From Paenibacillus paeoniae (GTDB taxonomy: Bacteria; Bacillota; Bacilli; Paenibacillales; Paenibacillaceae), in assembly GCF_003388735.1 (NCBI RefSeq), contig NZ_QUBQ01000010.1:21356-85355 (forward strand): DNA of 64,000 bases. The letters are read 5' to 3'. The notes beneath the pieces were generated by a model, which did no database searches, was not told the origin of the DNA, and saw nothing but the letters and a program-made list of their open reading frames with translations. Position numbers and translations under genes: made by a program. Shown here piece by piece: positions 35,163 to 44,413 of the stretch. Each line of letters opens with the position of its first letter. Position 1 is the first letter of the stretch.

Positions 35163-35190
35163 AGTATACCTAATCGCGGAAAAAGTGCAA
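35163..35190 (-). promoter_or_regulatory. Promoter of the T-box/cysE/cysS unit
   Basis: Minus-strand TTGCAC (35185-35190) and TATACT (35163-35168) at 16-bp spacing, directly upstream of the T-box leader and 40-70 bp after the gltX stop codon. It allows cysteine control independent of gltX. Confidence 0.7.
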
Positions 35191-35233
35191 GTATTCCCTT
35201 CGTGTTCTGCTTTTATGCATACACTCCTTAACA

Positions 35234-36694
35234 CTAGCCAAGGCGCGCCTGAAGTCTTGCCTTTACTTTTTCCTCTCCCAGCAGGGCAATCGATTGGTTG
35301 AGATCGGGTCCGTGCGTCTGGCCAGTAATGGCAGCGCGGATCGGCATGAACAGCGCTTTGCCTTTGCAGCCCGTTTCCTTCTGAACTGCTTTGATCATTT
35401 CTTTGATGCCATCCGCCGTGAACGGTGCCGCTTGCGTGTTGAGCAAAGCAAGGAACGCGTTAAGCACGCTTGGCACTTGCTCCTCTGCCAGCACTGCTGC
35501 CGCTTCTTCTTCGTCAACCACCGTCTCGCGGAAGAACAATTCTGTTACAGGAACGATATCCGCCGCGAAGCGAAGCTTGTCCTGATGAAGCGCCACAAGT
35601 GCGGTCAACCATTCTCTTCCGTCTGCATTCAGCGTATCCGGGATACAGCCTGCTTTTAGCAGATGAGGCAGACAAAGGTCAACTACGCGCGCCAAATCCG
35701 CTTTTTTCATATATTCGCCGTTCATCCAGCTCAGCTTCTGCGTATCGAATACAGCTGGACTTTTGCTCAGACGATTGGAATTAAATACGGACACCAGCTC
35801 GTCACGAGTGAACATCTCTTGCTCGCCCTCTGGCGACCAGCCCAGCAATGTAATGAAGTTGAACATCGCTTCCGGCAAATAACCGAGATCATCATATTGC
35901 TCGATAAACTGAATGATAGATTCGTCGCGTTTGCTTAGTTTCTTCTTGTTCTCGTTCACGATCAGCGTCATATGCGCGAAAACCGGCGGCTCCCATCCCA
36001 ATGCTTCGTAGATCATCAGTTGGCGAGGCGTATTGGAGATATGGTCTTCCCCGCGCAGCACATGGCTGATTTTCATCAAATGGTCGTCCAGTACTACTGC
36101 AAAATTGTACGTTGGAATGCCGTCTTTTTTCACGATGACGAAGTCGCCCATCTCCGTTGTATCAAAGCTGATCGAGCCTTTCACCATGTCGTCGAACGCA
36201 AACGTGCGGCCCTCAGGCACACGGAAGCGAATGCTCGCTACGCGTCCTTCTGCCTCGAACGCCTGCTGCTGCTCCTGCGTCAGATTACGATGCTTGCCGG
36301 AGTAGCGAGGAGTCTCGCCACGCTCTGTCTGCTCTTCACGTTCGCGCTCCAGCTCTTCTTCCGTGCAATAGCAACGGTAAGCAAGCCCGCGGTCTATAAG
36401 CTCTTGCCAGTACTCGCGATAGATGTCGAGACGTTCTGTCTGACGGTAAGGACCATAGCCTCCGCCAACGTCGATGCTTTCGTCCCATTCAATGCCAAGC
36501 CACTTCAAGTACGTAAGCTGGTTCTCTTCTCCGCCAGCTACGTTGCGCTTCACATCAGTATCTTCGATACGAATGATGAATTTGCCGCCTTGGTTTTTGG
36601 CGAATAGATAGTTGAATAAGGCCGTTCTGGCGTTGCCGATATGCAAATGTCCCGTCGGCGACGGGGCGTAACGAACGCGTACTTCTGCTGTCAT
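35234..36694 (-). CDS. gltX: Glutamyl-tRNA synthetase
   Basis: 486 residues from ATG 36694 (MTAEVRVRYAPSPTGHLHIG), with AGGAGGAACAGCT before it. An in-frame start 11 codons upstream lacks support. HIGH motif is in PSPTGHLHIGNA, and the KMSKS-type motif is KKLSKRDES. Many Firmicutes use this enzyme also to misacylate tRNA-Gln for later amidation by GatCAB. It is 185 bp after ispF. Confidence 0.95.
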   Translation of the reverse strand: MTAEVRVRYAPSPTGHLHIGNARTALFNYLFAKNQGGKFIIRIEDTDVKRNVAGGEENQLTYLKWLGIEWDESIDVGGGYGPYRQTERLDIYREYWQELIDRGLAYRCYCTEEELEREREEQTERGETPRYSGKHRNLTQEQQQAFEAEGRVASIRFRVPEGRTFAFDDMVKGSISFDTTEMGDFVIVKKDGIPTYNFAVVLDDHLMKISHVLRGEDHISNTPRQLMIYEALGWEPPVFAHMTLIVNENKKKLSKRDESIIQFIEQYDDLGYLPEAMFNFITLLGWSPEGEQEMFTRDELVSVFNSNRLSKSPAVFDTQKLSWMNGEYMKKADLARVVDLCLPHLLKAGCIPDTLNADGREWLTALVALHQDKLRFAADIVPVTELFFRETVVDEEEAAAVLAEEQVPSVLNAFLALLNTQAAPFTADGIKEMIKAVQKETGCKGKALFMPIRAAITGQTHGPDLNQSIALLGEEKVKARLQARLG

Positions 36695-36879
36695 AGCTGT
36701 TCCTCCTAAAAGTTGTAGCACTCTCATTATTTATGGCCAATCGTATGGATACAAGTTGCCTATTGTAATAAAATCATTTTCATCGCTTAGCTCACTATTG
36801 AATGCGCGTTTTTTCAATCATACTACTCCCCATTCATGACTGCCAAACTAATTTGTAAGTGCAGTCAACACATGAGCCT

Positions 36880-37356
36880 CTACGCTTTAACCAACAGCAC
36901 AGCCGATTGTGCTGCAATGCCTTCACCGCGGCCGGCGAAACCAAGCTGCTCCGTCGTGGTCGCTTTGACGTTGACTTGCGTGATGTCCGCTTCCAGCGCT
37001 TTTGCGATAATCTCCGCCATCTGCGGAATGTAAGGCAGCATCTTCGGGCGCTGCGCGATGATGGTCGAGTCGATATTGCCTAGCTTGTACCCGCGCTCTT
37101 TCGCAAGCTCCCATACCCGCTCCAGCAGCTTCAAGCTGTCTGCGTCCTTAAATGCTTCATCCGTATCGGGAAAATGCTTGCCGATATCGCCAAGCCCGAG
37201 CGCCCCCAGAATCGCGTCAGAGATCGCGTGCAGCAACACATCCGCGTCCGAGTGGCCAAGCAGCCCTTTCTCATATGGGATCGTCACGCCCCCGATTATG
37301 CATGGACGTCCTTCAACCAATTGATGTACGTCAAAACCTTGCCCTATTCGAATCAT
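36880..37356 (-). CDS. ispF: 2-C-methyl-D-erythritol 2,4-cyclodiphosphate synthase
   Basis: 158 residues. GQGFDVHQL (metal-binding Asp8 and His10), LLGHSDADVLLHAISDAILG and the C-terminal KATTTEQLGFAGRGEGIAAQ motif are intact. It forms the cyclic diphosphate in the MEP isoprenoid pathway. It starts one base after the ispD stop codon, so the two are coupled. Confidence 0.96.
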   Translation of the reverse strand: MIRIGQGFDVHQLVEGRPCIIGGVTIPYEKGLLGHSDADVLLHAISDAILGALGLGDIGKHFPDTDEAFKDADSLKLLERVWELAKERGYKLGNIDSTIIAQRPKMLPYIPQMAEIIAKALEADITQVNVKATTTEQLGFAGRGEGIAAQSAVLLVKA

Positions 37357-37357
37357 G

Positions 37358-38062
37358 TCATGCTTCCCCTCTCTCCGACCGCCGCTGCCCTATCAGAAAT
37401 TCCGCATACGGCAAATCCTCCGGCGTCGTGATCTTAATATTGGTGTAATCTCCTTCTGCCACAGTGACAGGAGCTCCCATACGCTCCACGACCATAGCAT
37501 CGTCAGTGCCGAGAAACCCTTCCTCGGAGGCGCGCTGATGTGCTTCAAGCAGCAATACACGTCGAAAAGCTTGCGGGGTTTGTATCGCCCACAAGCTTCT
37601 CCGATCCGGTGTCGATACAATGACGCCACCCTCGTCTACCTGCTTGATTGTATCCTTTACAGGAACGGCAAGAACGGCTGCTCCGCCTTGCATTGCGGTC
37701 CTGCAGCAGTTCGCCACCGCAGCTTCCGTCACAAGCGGGCGCACGCCGTCATGCACCATCACCCAGTCCGATGTCAGCTTCTCAAGGCCACGCAGTACGG
37801 AATGCTGCCTTTCCCCTCCGCCGCTAATCACGGCAGTTACTTTGGAAAGCTCATAATCGCGTACCCACGTCTCACATCGATCGATATCATCGGTTCCCAC
37901 AACTAAGGAAATTTCATTTACAAAGTCCAACCGCTGGAACAGCTCCAGCGTATGTACCATAATTGGCTTATTCGCCAAGTGTAAAAACTGTTTACTTTCA
38001 CTTGTCCCCATGCGCGTACCGCGTCCGGCCGCAACGATGACGACACCCCACTTCTCATTCAT
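37358..38062 (-). CDS. ispD: 2-C-methyl-D-erythritol 4-phosphate cytidylyltransferase
   Basis: 234 residues. The nucleotide-binding loop VIVAAGRGTRMG is at 8-19, and the motifs VHDGVRPLV and IQTPQAFR follow. It transfers CMP to MEP, two steps before IspF. The order yacL-ispD-ispF-gltX matches Bacillus. Confidence 0.96.
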   Translation of the reverse strand: MNEKWGVVIVAAGRGTRMGTSESKQFLHLANKPIMVHTLELFQRLDFVNEISLVVGTDDIDRCETWVRDYELSKVTAVISGGGERQHSVLRGLEKLTSDWVMVHDGVRPLVTEAAVANCCRTAMQGGAAVLAVPVKDTIKQVDEGGVIVSTPDRRSLWAIQTPQAFRRVLLLEAHQRASEEGFLGTDDAMVVERMGAPVTVAEGDYTNIKITTPEDLPYAEFLIGQRRSERGEA

Positions 38063-38206
38063 GCCGCAACCCGCCTTGAACTGTTGTCAGGCGCAGACGG
38101 TCCAGGCCGTCTCAAGTCGGCATCCGTTCATTACGCGCTGCTGGATAAGCTGCAGCATACTTCGCATGCAAGCTCGTCCCAAGTACAATAGTACTATCAT
38201 ACCTTG

Positions 38207-39304
38207 TTACAGCGCTTTTTCCAACAGCTTCGGCTTCGCAAATATCATCCGACCTGCGGACGTTTGCAAGACGCTCGTCACCAGCACTTCCATCGTTGTC
38301 CCGATAAAATCCCGGCCGCCTTCCACGACGATCATCGTACCATCATCCAGATACGCGACGCCCTGCCCATGCTCCTTGCCATCCTTGATCACTTGAACGA
38401 TAATTTCTTCACCAGGCAATACGACCGGCTTGACGGCATTGGCAAGATCGTTGATGTTCAGAACGGAGACACCCTGCAATTCGCAAACTTTGTTCAAGTT
38501 GAAATCGTTGGTAACAACCTTGCCGCTAAGCGCTTTTGCCAGCTTCACAAGCTTGCTGTCCACCTCGCCGATCTCCTCGAAGTCTCCTTCGTAGATCAGG
38601 ACCTTCACGTCCAGCTCCTTCTGAATCTTGTTCAGAATATCGAGCCCTCTGCGACCACGATTGCGCTTGAGTAGATCCGAGGAATCTGCAATATGTTGAA
38701 GCTCCTCCAAGACGAACTCCGGTATGACAAGCGTTCCTTCAATAAAACCTGTTTTGCATATATCCGCAATCCGGCCATCGATGATGACGCTAGTATCCAG
38801 AATCTTATGCTCTTCATACGTACCCGATTGATCCTGCACAGACCCTGCACGCCGATTCTCAGCAAGCTGGGCGAAGCCTTCCGCGATCTCCTCTTGCTTC
38901 AACAAGCCGATCCGCAGTCCCAAGTAACCGAATACAAGCGCCATTACTGCTGGGAGCAAAATTCCGATGCCCTCGAAGCCTGACACCGCCGGATATAACA
39001 GCACTGCAAGCAATAACCCGCCCAATAAACCTCCCGCTCCAGCAAATAGCTGTCTCAGCGGCATCTCGGACGTTAACTCTACGCCCCTGTGCATATACCG
39101 AATTGCCGGACGTGCTAGAATGGATGCCGCGACTGCCCCGAATAAGGCTCCTATCCCTACATTCATGTAATAAGTGCCGGATTGCTGCAGCATGCCGAGC
39201 GAGGAGCCTGTCCACATGGACGAACCGTTCACCCACCTATGCACTTCACTGCCAGCCATTCCGCCAAACAATAACCCGATTACCTGTATCATTCGTCTAA
39301 CCAT
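38207..39304 (-). CDS. yacL: Membrane-anchored PIN/TRAM domain protein (YacL family)
   Basis: 365 residues. Four hydrophobic segments occupy about residues 1-135, followed by a PIN nuclease domain with the acidic DTSVIIDGRI near 171 and VTNDFNLNKV, and a C-terminal TRAM domain (VVLPGEEIIVQVIKDGKEHG). YacL-type proteins are thought to be membrane-attached RNases, but the substrate is unknown. It lies 144 bp upstream of ispD. Confidence 0.9.
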   Translation of the reverse strand: MVRRMIQVIGLLFGGMAGSEVHRWVNGSSMWTGSSLGMLQQSGTYYMNVGIGALFGAVAASILARPAIRYMHRGVELTSEMPLRQLFAGAGGLLGGLLLAVLLYPAVSGFEGIGILLPAVMALVFGYLGLRIGLLKQEEIAEGFAQLAENRRAGSVQDQSGTYEEHKILDTSVIIDGRIADICKTGFIEGTLVIPEFVLEELQHIADSSDLLKRNRGRRGLDILNKIQKELDVKVLIYEGDFEEIGEVDSKLVKLAKALSGKVVTNDFNLNKVCELQGVSVLNINDLANAVKPVVLPGEEIIVQVIKDGKEHGQGVAYLDDGTMIVVEGGRDFIGTTMEVLVTSVLQTSAGRMIFAKPKLLEKAL

Positions 39305-39449
39305 AATGGTTCACCTCCATTACAATTATGATCAAATCTTTCAATACCTAATCGTAGCAGCAGGCAAAATATTCAATATCTTATGTGTTGTGGAAAACAA
39401 TGGCCTAGAGGTTTATAATAGGTAAAGAGATTACTTCTACTCAAGGTGG

Positions 39450-39863
39450 GTGAATGAGGTGGAATCCATGAACGCTCCAACATTGAATCAATTCCAGCAG
39501 CAAGTATCAGAACTCCTGTTGCGACATCGCAGCCTGCTGGATGTATTGTCTAAGCTGGGTCAATCCGGCGCTTCCGTAAACCGTTCGGTCACAAAGGCCG
39601 TCACTGACTGCGGCTGCATCGAATTGAATGCACGCAAGCAGCAGTATTCCGACGAATTGAATTTGCAAGATGCAAAAGAAACGCTGGAGAGTCATTTGGC
39701 GGGTTCGCTGTGCGAACATTGCAACGAGGTTCTGAAGAGCGAGCTTGGACGTAATTTGTTCTATATGACCGCTCTATGTAATCTGCTTCAGATCCAGCTC
39801 GATGAAGTAGTCGCCGACGAATACGACAAGTGCTCGACGCTTGGCCTATTCAATCTTACTTAA
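39450..39863 (+). CDS. Small cytoplasmic helical protein of unknown function
   Basis: 137 residues, or 131 from the second Met (MNAPTLNQFQQQVSELLLRH). No signal peptide. Two cysteine pairs occur, CGC near 54-56 and CEHC near 87-90, so metal binding is possible. The C-terminal SELGRNLFYMTALCNLLQIQ resembles the MazG-like all-alpha pyrophosphatase helix but lacks the usual Asp of the GD pair, so catalysis is doubtful. I recall that Paenibacillus genomes carry this gene near disA, annotated as a DUF family protein (uncertain). It is convergent with pssA and shares a bidirectional terminator. Confidence 0.75.
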   Translation: MNEVESMNAPTLNQFQQQVSELLLRHRSLLDVLSKLGQSGASVNRSVTKAVTDCGCIELNARKQQYSDELNLQDAKETLESHLAGSLCEHCNEVLKSELGRNLFYMTALCNLLQIQLDEVVADEYDKCSTLGLFNLT

Positions 39864-39894
39864 CAGTCTCCAGAACTTAAGTCATCACATAACG

Positions 39895-39943
39895 CAAAAA
39901 AAGAACGTTCCCATCCATAGAGGACTGCGGAACGTTCTTTTTA
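39895..39943. terminator. Bidirectional terminator between the 137-aa gene and pssA
   Basis: A 13-bp perfect stem (AAAAGAACGTTCC at 39899-39911 and its complement at 39929-39941) is flanked by T-runs on both strands. It serves the convergent genes on each side. Confidence 0.9.
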
Positions 39944-39966
39944 TGGCCATCTTGTTTTTCTCATAT

Positions 39967-40713
39967 CTAAGCGGGTTTTTCCGACTTGGCCGAATCATCT
40001 GTCGACTCTTGCGACTTGTCGCGTTTGCGGAATCGCTTCGGCAGGCGACGGTCAACGTTTTTTTTTAGTCCGTACAGTGCATACAGCAACAGCGGAATAA
40101 ATAGAATCTTGGACAGCTGGCTCTCGAACAGCAAACCAAGTACGACAGATATAAGCACAATAATAGGGATTACCCATATGGCGCTGCGTGGAATACCCAC
40201 TTTTTTGAAATTCGGATATCGGATCGTGCTGACCATTAGCAAGGCCAGAACGAGAGTACTCGTTAACAAGACTGAAACTGGAATATCTTCTTTAAATAAT
40301 GCCAAAGTAGCCAGCACACCACCAGCTGCCGGAATCGGAAGGCCAATGAAATATCCAGCATTGCTCGTAATGACGTTGAAACGCGCTAACCGCAGCGCTC
40401 CACAGATAGGGAATAACGCTGTTGCGGTCCAAGCCAATGCAGGACTAAGATCCTGAAAAGCAACTACATACATAATAAAAGCCGGCGCCACGCCGAAAGA
40501 GATGACATCAGATAAGGAATCCAGCTCTTTGCCGAATTCACTTTGGGCATTAAGAGCTCGCGCGACCCGACCGTCCACGCCGTCAAGCAGCATAGCAATC
40601 AAAACCATCATAGCAGCCAGCGAAGGTTTCTCGTTGAACACCAACAGAATGGCTATCACGCCAAGAAATAAGTTGCCAACTGTGAGAAGGCTCGGTATCG
40701 ATTTTACGATCAT
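39967..40713 (-). CDS. pssA: CDP-diacylglycerol-serine O-phosphatidyltransferase
   Basis: 248 residues. The CDP-alcohol phosphotransferase motif DGxxGxxAR...G...D...D is seen in LLDGVDGRVARALNAQSEFG followed by KELDSLSD. About seven membrane helices, and a basic C-terminal tail (KKNVDRRLPKRFRKRDKSQE). It makes phosphatidylserine, the precursor of phosphatidylethanolamine. It lies 87 bp after disA in the same direction. Confidence 0.93.
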   Translation of the reverse strand: MIVKSIPSLLTVGNLFLGVIAILLVFNEKPSLAAMMVLIAMLLDGVDGRVARALNAQSEFGKELDSLSDVISFGVAPAFIMYVVAFQDLSPALAWTATALFPICGALRLARFNVITSNAGYFIGLPIPAAGGVLATLALFKEDIPVSVLLTSTLVLALLMVSTIRYPNFKKVGIPRSAIWVIPIIVLISVVLGLLFESQLSKILFIPLLLYALYGLKKNVDRRLPKRFRKRDKSQESTDDSAKSEKPA

Positions 40714-40800
40714 CTATTCCACCTCTTCTCTACTATGCCCCATTTATAAAGCTGCACAGCCCAATAAAGTTTGGAACACATTCTATCAATTGTATGGGAT

Positions 40801-41877
40801 TTAAATTTGCCTGTCAATAAACATCTGTTCTTGAATACGCCGCAGTCCGTCCTTAATTGCCCTTGCCCGCACCTCGCCAATGCCGTCCACTTCATCCAGT
40901 TCTTCAATGGTTGCCATCAAAATATGAGGCAATCGCTGGAAGCGTTCCACCAGGTTGTTCATAATGACAAACGGCAGTCTTGGAATTTTATTCAGAAGCC
41001 TGTAGCCGCGTGGCGATACAGATTCATCAGCCATGTTGTTCGTATGCGGATAACCGATCAAGCGAACAATCGGCGTCGCATCAAGCAACTCCTCCGAACT
41101 TAGTTTCTTCAATCCGACGCGGATTTCTCGAATTTTCTCGTCAGAGTTATCCTTCGCATAATCCTTCAATAAGAACCAGCCATCTTCTTCTACACCGCCC
41201 ACCAGCTCATCCATCTGCATGCTGATCAAGCGTCCTTCTGTACCTAGTTCATTAATGTACCGGTTGATCTCCATCTTAATGCGCAGCACCATCTCTACAC
41301 GCTGGATCACATGAGCCACCTCTTGAAGAGTCACCAGCTCCTCGAACTCCAATGCGGAGAGGTTCGTGAACGACTGAGTCAGAACAGCCTTATATTTCTC
41401 CAGCGTCTGGATCGCCTGGTTCGCCTTGGTCAGAATGACGCCCATATCCTTCAGCGAATAACGCAGATTGCCCTGATACAACGTAATAATATTGCGCCGC
41501 TGCGAGATGGACACGACCAGCTTGCCCGTCTGCTTCGCAACCCGCTCCGCCGTCCGGTGACGGATACCCGTCTCGATAGACGGAATGGAGCTGTTCGGAA
41601 TAAGCTGGGTATTGGCATACAGAATCCGTCTCATGTCTTCGCTCATAATAATAGCGCCGTCCATCTTCGCAAGCTCATATAAGTAGTTGGACGAAAAATC
41701 ACAATTAATGGAGAAGCCGCCATCGACAACCTCCATCACTTCCGGACTGTAGCCTACTACAATCAATGCACCTGTTTTGGCTCTAAGTACATTCTCCAAC
41801 CCTTCGCGAAAAGGGGTGCCTGGCGCAACTAATTGCAAAAGCTGATTCATCACTTCTTGCTGTGTCGGTTCTTTCAT
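40801..41877 (-). CDS. disA: Diadenylate cyclase DisA
   Basis: 358 residues. The DAC domain has DGA at 73-75 and RHRTA at 106-110, both needed for catalysis. A long helical linker and a C-terminal HhH domain (ATIEELDEVDGIGEVRARAI) that binds branched DNA follow. DisA makes c-di-AMP and scans the chromosome for damage before sporulation. It starts 11 bp after the radA stop, and RadA is its known modulator. Confidence 0.96.
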   Translation of the reverse strand: MKEPTQQEVMNQLLQLVAPGTPFREGLENVLRAKTGALIVVGYSPEVMEVVDGGFSINCDFSSNYLYELAKMDGAIIMSEDMRRILYANTQLIPNSSIPSIETGIRHRTAERVAKQTGKLVVSISQRRNIITLYQGNLRYSLKDMGVILTKANQAIQTLEKYKAVLTQSFTNLSALEFEELVTLQEVAHVIQRVEMVLRIKMEINRYINELGTEGRLISMQMDELVGGVEEDGWFLLKDYAKDNSDEKIREIRVGLKKLSSEELLDATPIVRLIGYPHTNNMADESVSPRGYRLLNKIPRLPFVIMNNLVERFQRLPHILMATIEELDEVDGIGEVRARAIKDGLRRIQEQMFIDRQI

Positions 41878-41888
41878 CTGATGCCCCC

Positions 41889-43256
41889 CTATCCAAGCGC
41901 TGCCTTAAGTGCTTCCGCTACCGTTCCTACTCCAATAATCTCGATGCCGTCGGGCGCCTTCCAGCCCTTCAAGCTTTTCTCCGGCATTATCACCCGCTTG
42001 AAGCCGAGCTTCTCGGCCTCCTTCACCCGTTGTTCCGCACGGGATACAGCTCTAACCTCGCCAGTCAGGCCTACTTCGCCGAAGATAACATCATACGGCT
42101 TGGTCGGCGCATCTCGAAAGCTGGATGCGAGACTGACCGCCGCCGCAAGGTCCACCGCAGGTTCATCGAGCTTGACGCCTCCCGCTACGTTCAGGTAAGC
42201 ATCCTGCGTCTGGAGGAACATGCCATTGCGTTTCTCCAGCACCGCAATAATTAAGGCCATCCTGTGATGGTCGATACCCGTCGACATCCGTCTCGGCGAC
42301 GGGAAGTTCGTCGTAGCTACCAGTGCCTGCAGCTCGACAAGCACAGGCCTAGTGCCCTCCATACTGGCAACGACTGTGGAACCGGAGACACCGAGCGGCC
42401 TCTCGGACAAGAAAAGCTCGGACGGATTCGATACCTCTCTCAGTCCTTCCTCCCCCATCTCGAATATGCCGATTTCGTTCGTCGATCCGAACCGATTCTT
42501 AACCGCACGAAGCAGACGGTACGTATGATGCCGCTCGCCTTCGAAGTAGAGTACGCAGTCAACCATATGCTCCAGGAGTCTAGGTCCTGCGATGGCACCT
42601 TCCTTCGTCACATGCCCCACCAACACAGTCGCAATGCCTTTAATCTTGGCCACGCGCATGAAATGTGCTGTACATTCACGCACCTGCGAAACGCTGCCCG
42701 GAGCGGATTCCACTCTTGGATCAAAGACAGTCTGAATCGAATCGATGACCAGAAAATCAGGCTGAACCGATTCGATGGCATCGTTAATTTGCTCCATATT
42801 GGTCTCGCACAATACATAAAGCGTTTCCGTAAGAGCACCCAGTCGATCCGCTCGCAGCTTCGTCTGCCGTACGGATTCCTCTCCGGATATGTAAAGTACT
42901 TTCAGGCCCTTCACCGCAAGCGCATGCGACGTCTGCAGCAGCAGGGTAGACTTACCGATGCCCGGATCCCCGCCAACCAGAATAAGCGAGCCCGGCACGA
43001 CGCCGCCTCCAAGCACGCGGTTCAGTTCTACCATGCGCGTCTCGATCCTCGGTTCCTTCCCGCTCTCTATATGTATGATGGATTGTGGTTTTTCTTTCGT
43101 ATGGATCGACGATAAGCCGACACCTTTCGTCTTAACGACCGTCTCCTTCTCTTCGACCATCGTATTCCAGGCTTGGCAGCCCGGACATTTCCCCAACCAC
43201 TTTGGCGATTCGGTGCCGCATTCCGTGCATACAAACTTCAGTTTTATTTTGGCCAT
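41889..43256 (-). CDS. radA: DNA repair protein RadA/Sms
   Basis: 455 residues. N-terminal zinc finger with Cys10, 13, 24 and 27; Walker A GGDPGIGKST at 95-104; the RadA-specific KNRFGSTNEIG; and a C-terminal Lon-protease-like domain (VIFGEVGLTGEVRAVSRAEQ). RadA is a DnaB-like helicase that aids branch migration in recombination. The operon break with clpC is unusual compared with Bacillus, where radA follows clpC directly. Confidence 0.96.
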   Translation of the reverse strand: MAKIKLKFVCTECGTESPKWLGKCPGCQAWNTMVEEKETVVKTKGVGLSSIHTKEKPQSIIHIESGKEPRIETRMVELNRVLGGGVVPGSLILVGGDPGIGKSTLLLQTSHALAVKGLKVLYISGEESVRQTKLRADRLGALTETLYVLCETNMEQINDAIESVQPDFLVIDSIQTVFDPRVESAPGSVSQVRECTAHFMRVAKIKGIATVLVGHVTKEGAIAGPRLLEHMVDCVLYFEGERHHTYRLLRAVKNRFGSTNEIGIFEMGEEGLREVSNPSELFLSERPLGVSGSTVVASMEGTRPVLVELQALVATTNFPSPRRMSTGIDHHRMALIIAVLEKRNGMFLQTQDAYLNVAGGVKLDEPAVDLAAAVSLASSFRDAPTKPYDVIFGEVGLTGEVRAVSRAEQRVKEAEKLGFKRVIMPEKSLKGWKAPDGIEIIGVGTVAEALKAALG

Positions 43257-43660
43257 CCCGAACTCCCTTTAACAATTCTCATAATTAAAGTTTACCATTG
43301 TATGCCCCTGCAAGGAAGCTTCATTATTAACGATTTTCGGAAAAACTTCACTTCAATTCCCTTTTACTTTTAAAATACAAATTGGACGACGCAACCTATC
43401 AAGTTTCATCCAACAGATTTCAATGATGAGGTTGGTCAGCATCACAGAAACTGCAATTATCTACGAAAGGTTTAAGCACAATTTGATTATGCTGGTGAAA
43501 ACGATTCCTTCAAATTAATACCAAGCTCCCTCAAGACATATATAATAAAAGCATCAGCTGCGTGACTAGATTCAGTCTTATTATATTCGTTTTTAGCATG
43601 ATACAAAACACATTGAATATTAGACGTTATTCATAATCGGATAAATAAGGAGATGAAAAA
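43257..43660. other. Non-coding gap between radA and the exported protein gene
   Basis: 404 bp of AT-rich sequence upstream of two divergent genes. It presumably holds the promoters for radA (minus) and the plus-strand gene, but no strong -35/-10 pair, hairpin or repeat stands out. Confidence 0.4.
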
Positions 43661-44293
43661 ATGAAGAGTTTTAAAAAGAAGATCATCTTCGGAGCTTTTA
43701 TTGTATTTCTTATTACTTCTACGGCTATAGTATGGGCAAATCCATCCCAGTTGACTCCATTTTGGATGAAAGACGCTGATGACCATGTTAACCAAAGCAT
43801 TCTAGAAAAGCAGAGTGCCGATCAAACTATCGAAATGGAATCCACAACGGAATCCAGCAATGAACAATACGTCAAAGAGGCCCACAATCAAACACAAGTC
43901 GATCAACTGTTAGGATTAGAAAAAGATAAAAGTCTCGGAATAGGTGTGTGGAAAAGAGAAGCTCTACAGATCATTGGAAAGCTTCCAAAGGACCAACAAA
44001 GGCTAACTTTTACAAGCGCAAAGGAAATAATAAATGGGTCAAAGAGTAAAGATGTTATCGATATCTCCTTCTCCTTTAATGAGATTGCCGGCGCGCCGGA
44101 CTGGGAAGGTGGAAGCGGAATTAGTCGAACGATTTATTTTACAGACGAAGCAAAAAATGAAGCCATCTATATCTTGTATAATGACATAAAACATGTCTTC
44201 ACAGACAACGCAGGTAATCAGGTCAGCATCAGTCTGCTAGATGAAAACAAGAATGTATCACCCTCAGCAACGCAGCTTCCTGTCACGAAGTAA
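43661..44293 (+). CDS. Exported protein of unknown function sharing a domain with 15393-16490
   Basis: 210 residues with AAGGAGATGAAAAA before the ATG. A basic start and hydrophobic stretch (7-25) followed by VWA-NP suggest a cleaved signal peptide. A low-complexity acidic linker follows. Residues about 93-193 contain GIGVWKREALQIIGKLPKDQ, AGAPDWEGGSG and ISRTIYFTDE, matching the first extracellular domain of the protein at 15393-16490 motif by motif. No family is recognised. It is one of the few plus-strand genes and lies in a 2.1-kb insertion between clpC and radA. Confidence 0.75.
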   Translation: MKSFKKKIIFGAFIVFLITSTAIVWANPSQLTPFWMKDADDHVNQSILEKQSADQTIEMESTTESSNEQYVKEAHNQTQVDQLLGLEKDKSLGIGVWKREALQIIGKLPKDQQRLTFTSAKEIINGSKSKDVIDISFSFNEIAGAPDWEGGSGISRTIYFTDEAKNEAIYILYNDIKHVFTDNAGNQVSISLLDENKNVSPSATQLPVTK

Positions 44294-44413
44294 TCGATTC
44301 GTTCTTTTTAGGTAAGGTAAAAAAACTTCATCCTCCCCTTATAGCAGTCGTACTTGGCCGTCTCCTCTTAACCGTTTATGTGGGCATACCTGCTACCATC
44401 ATTAAATTTATTT

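Noticed and set aside
42264..43115. 283-codon open frame antisense to radA
   Set aside because: Covers the conserved radA gene and has no plausible start site or domain.
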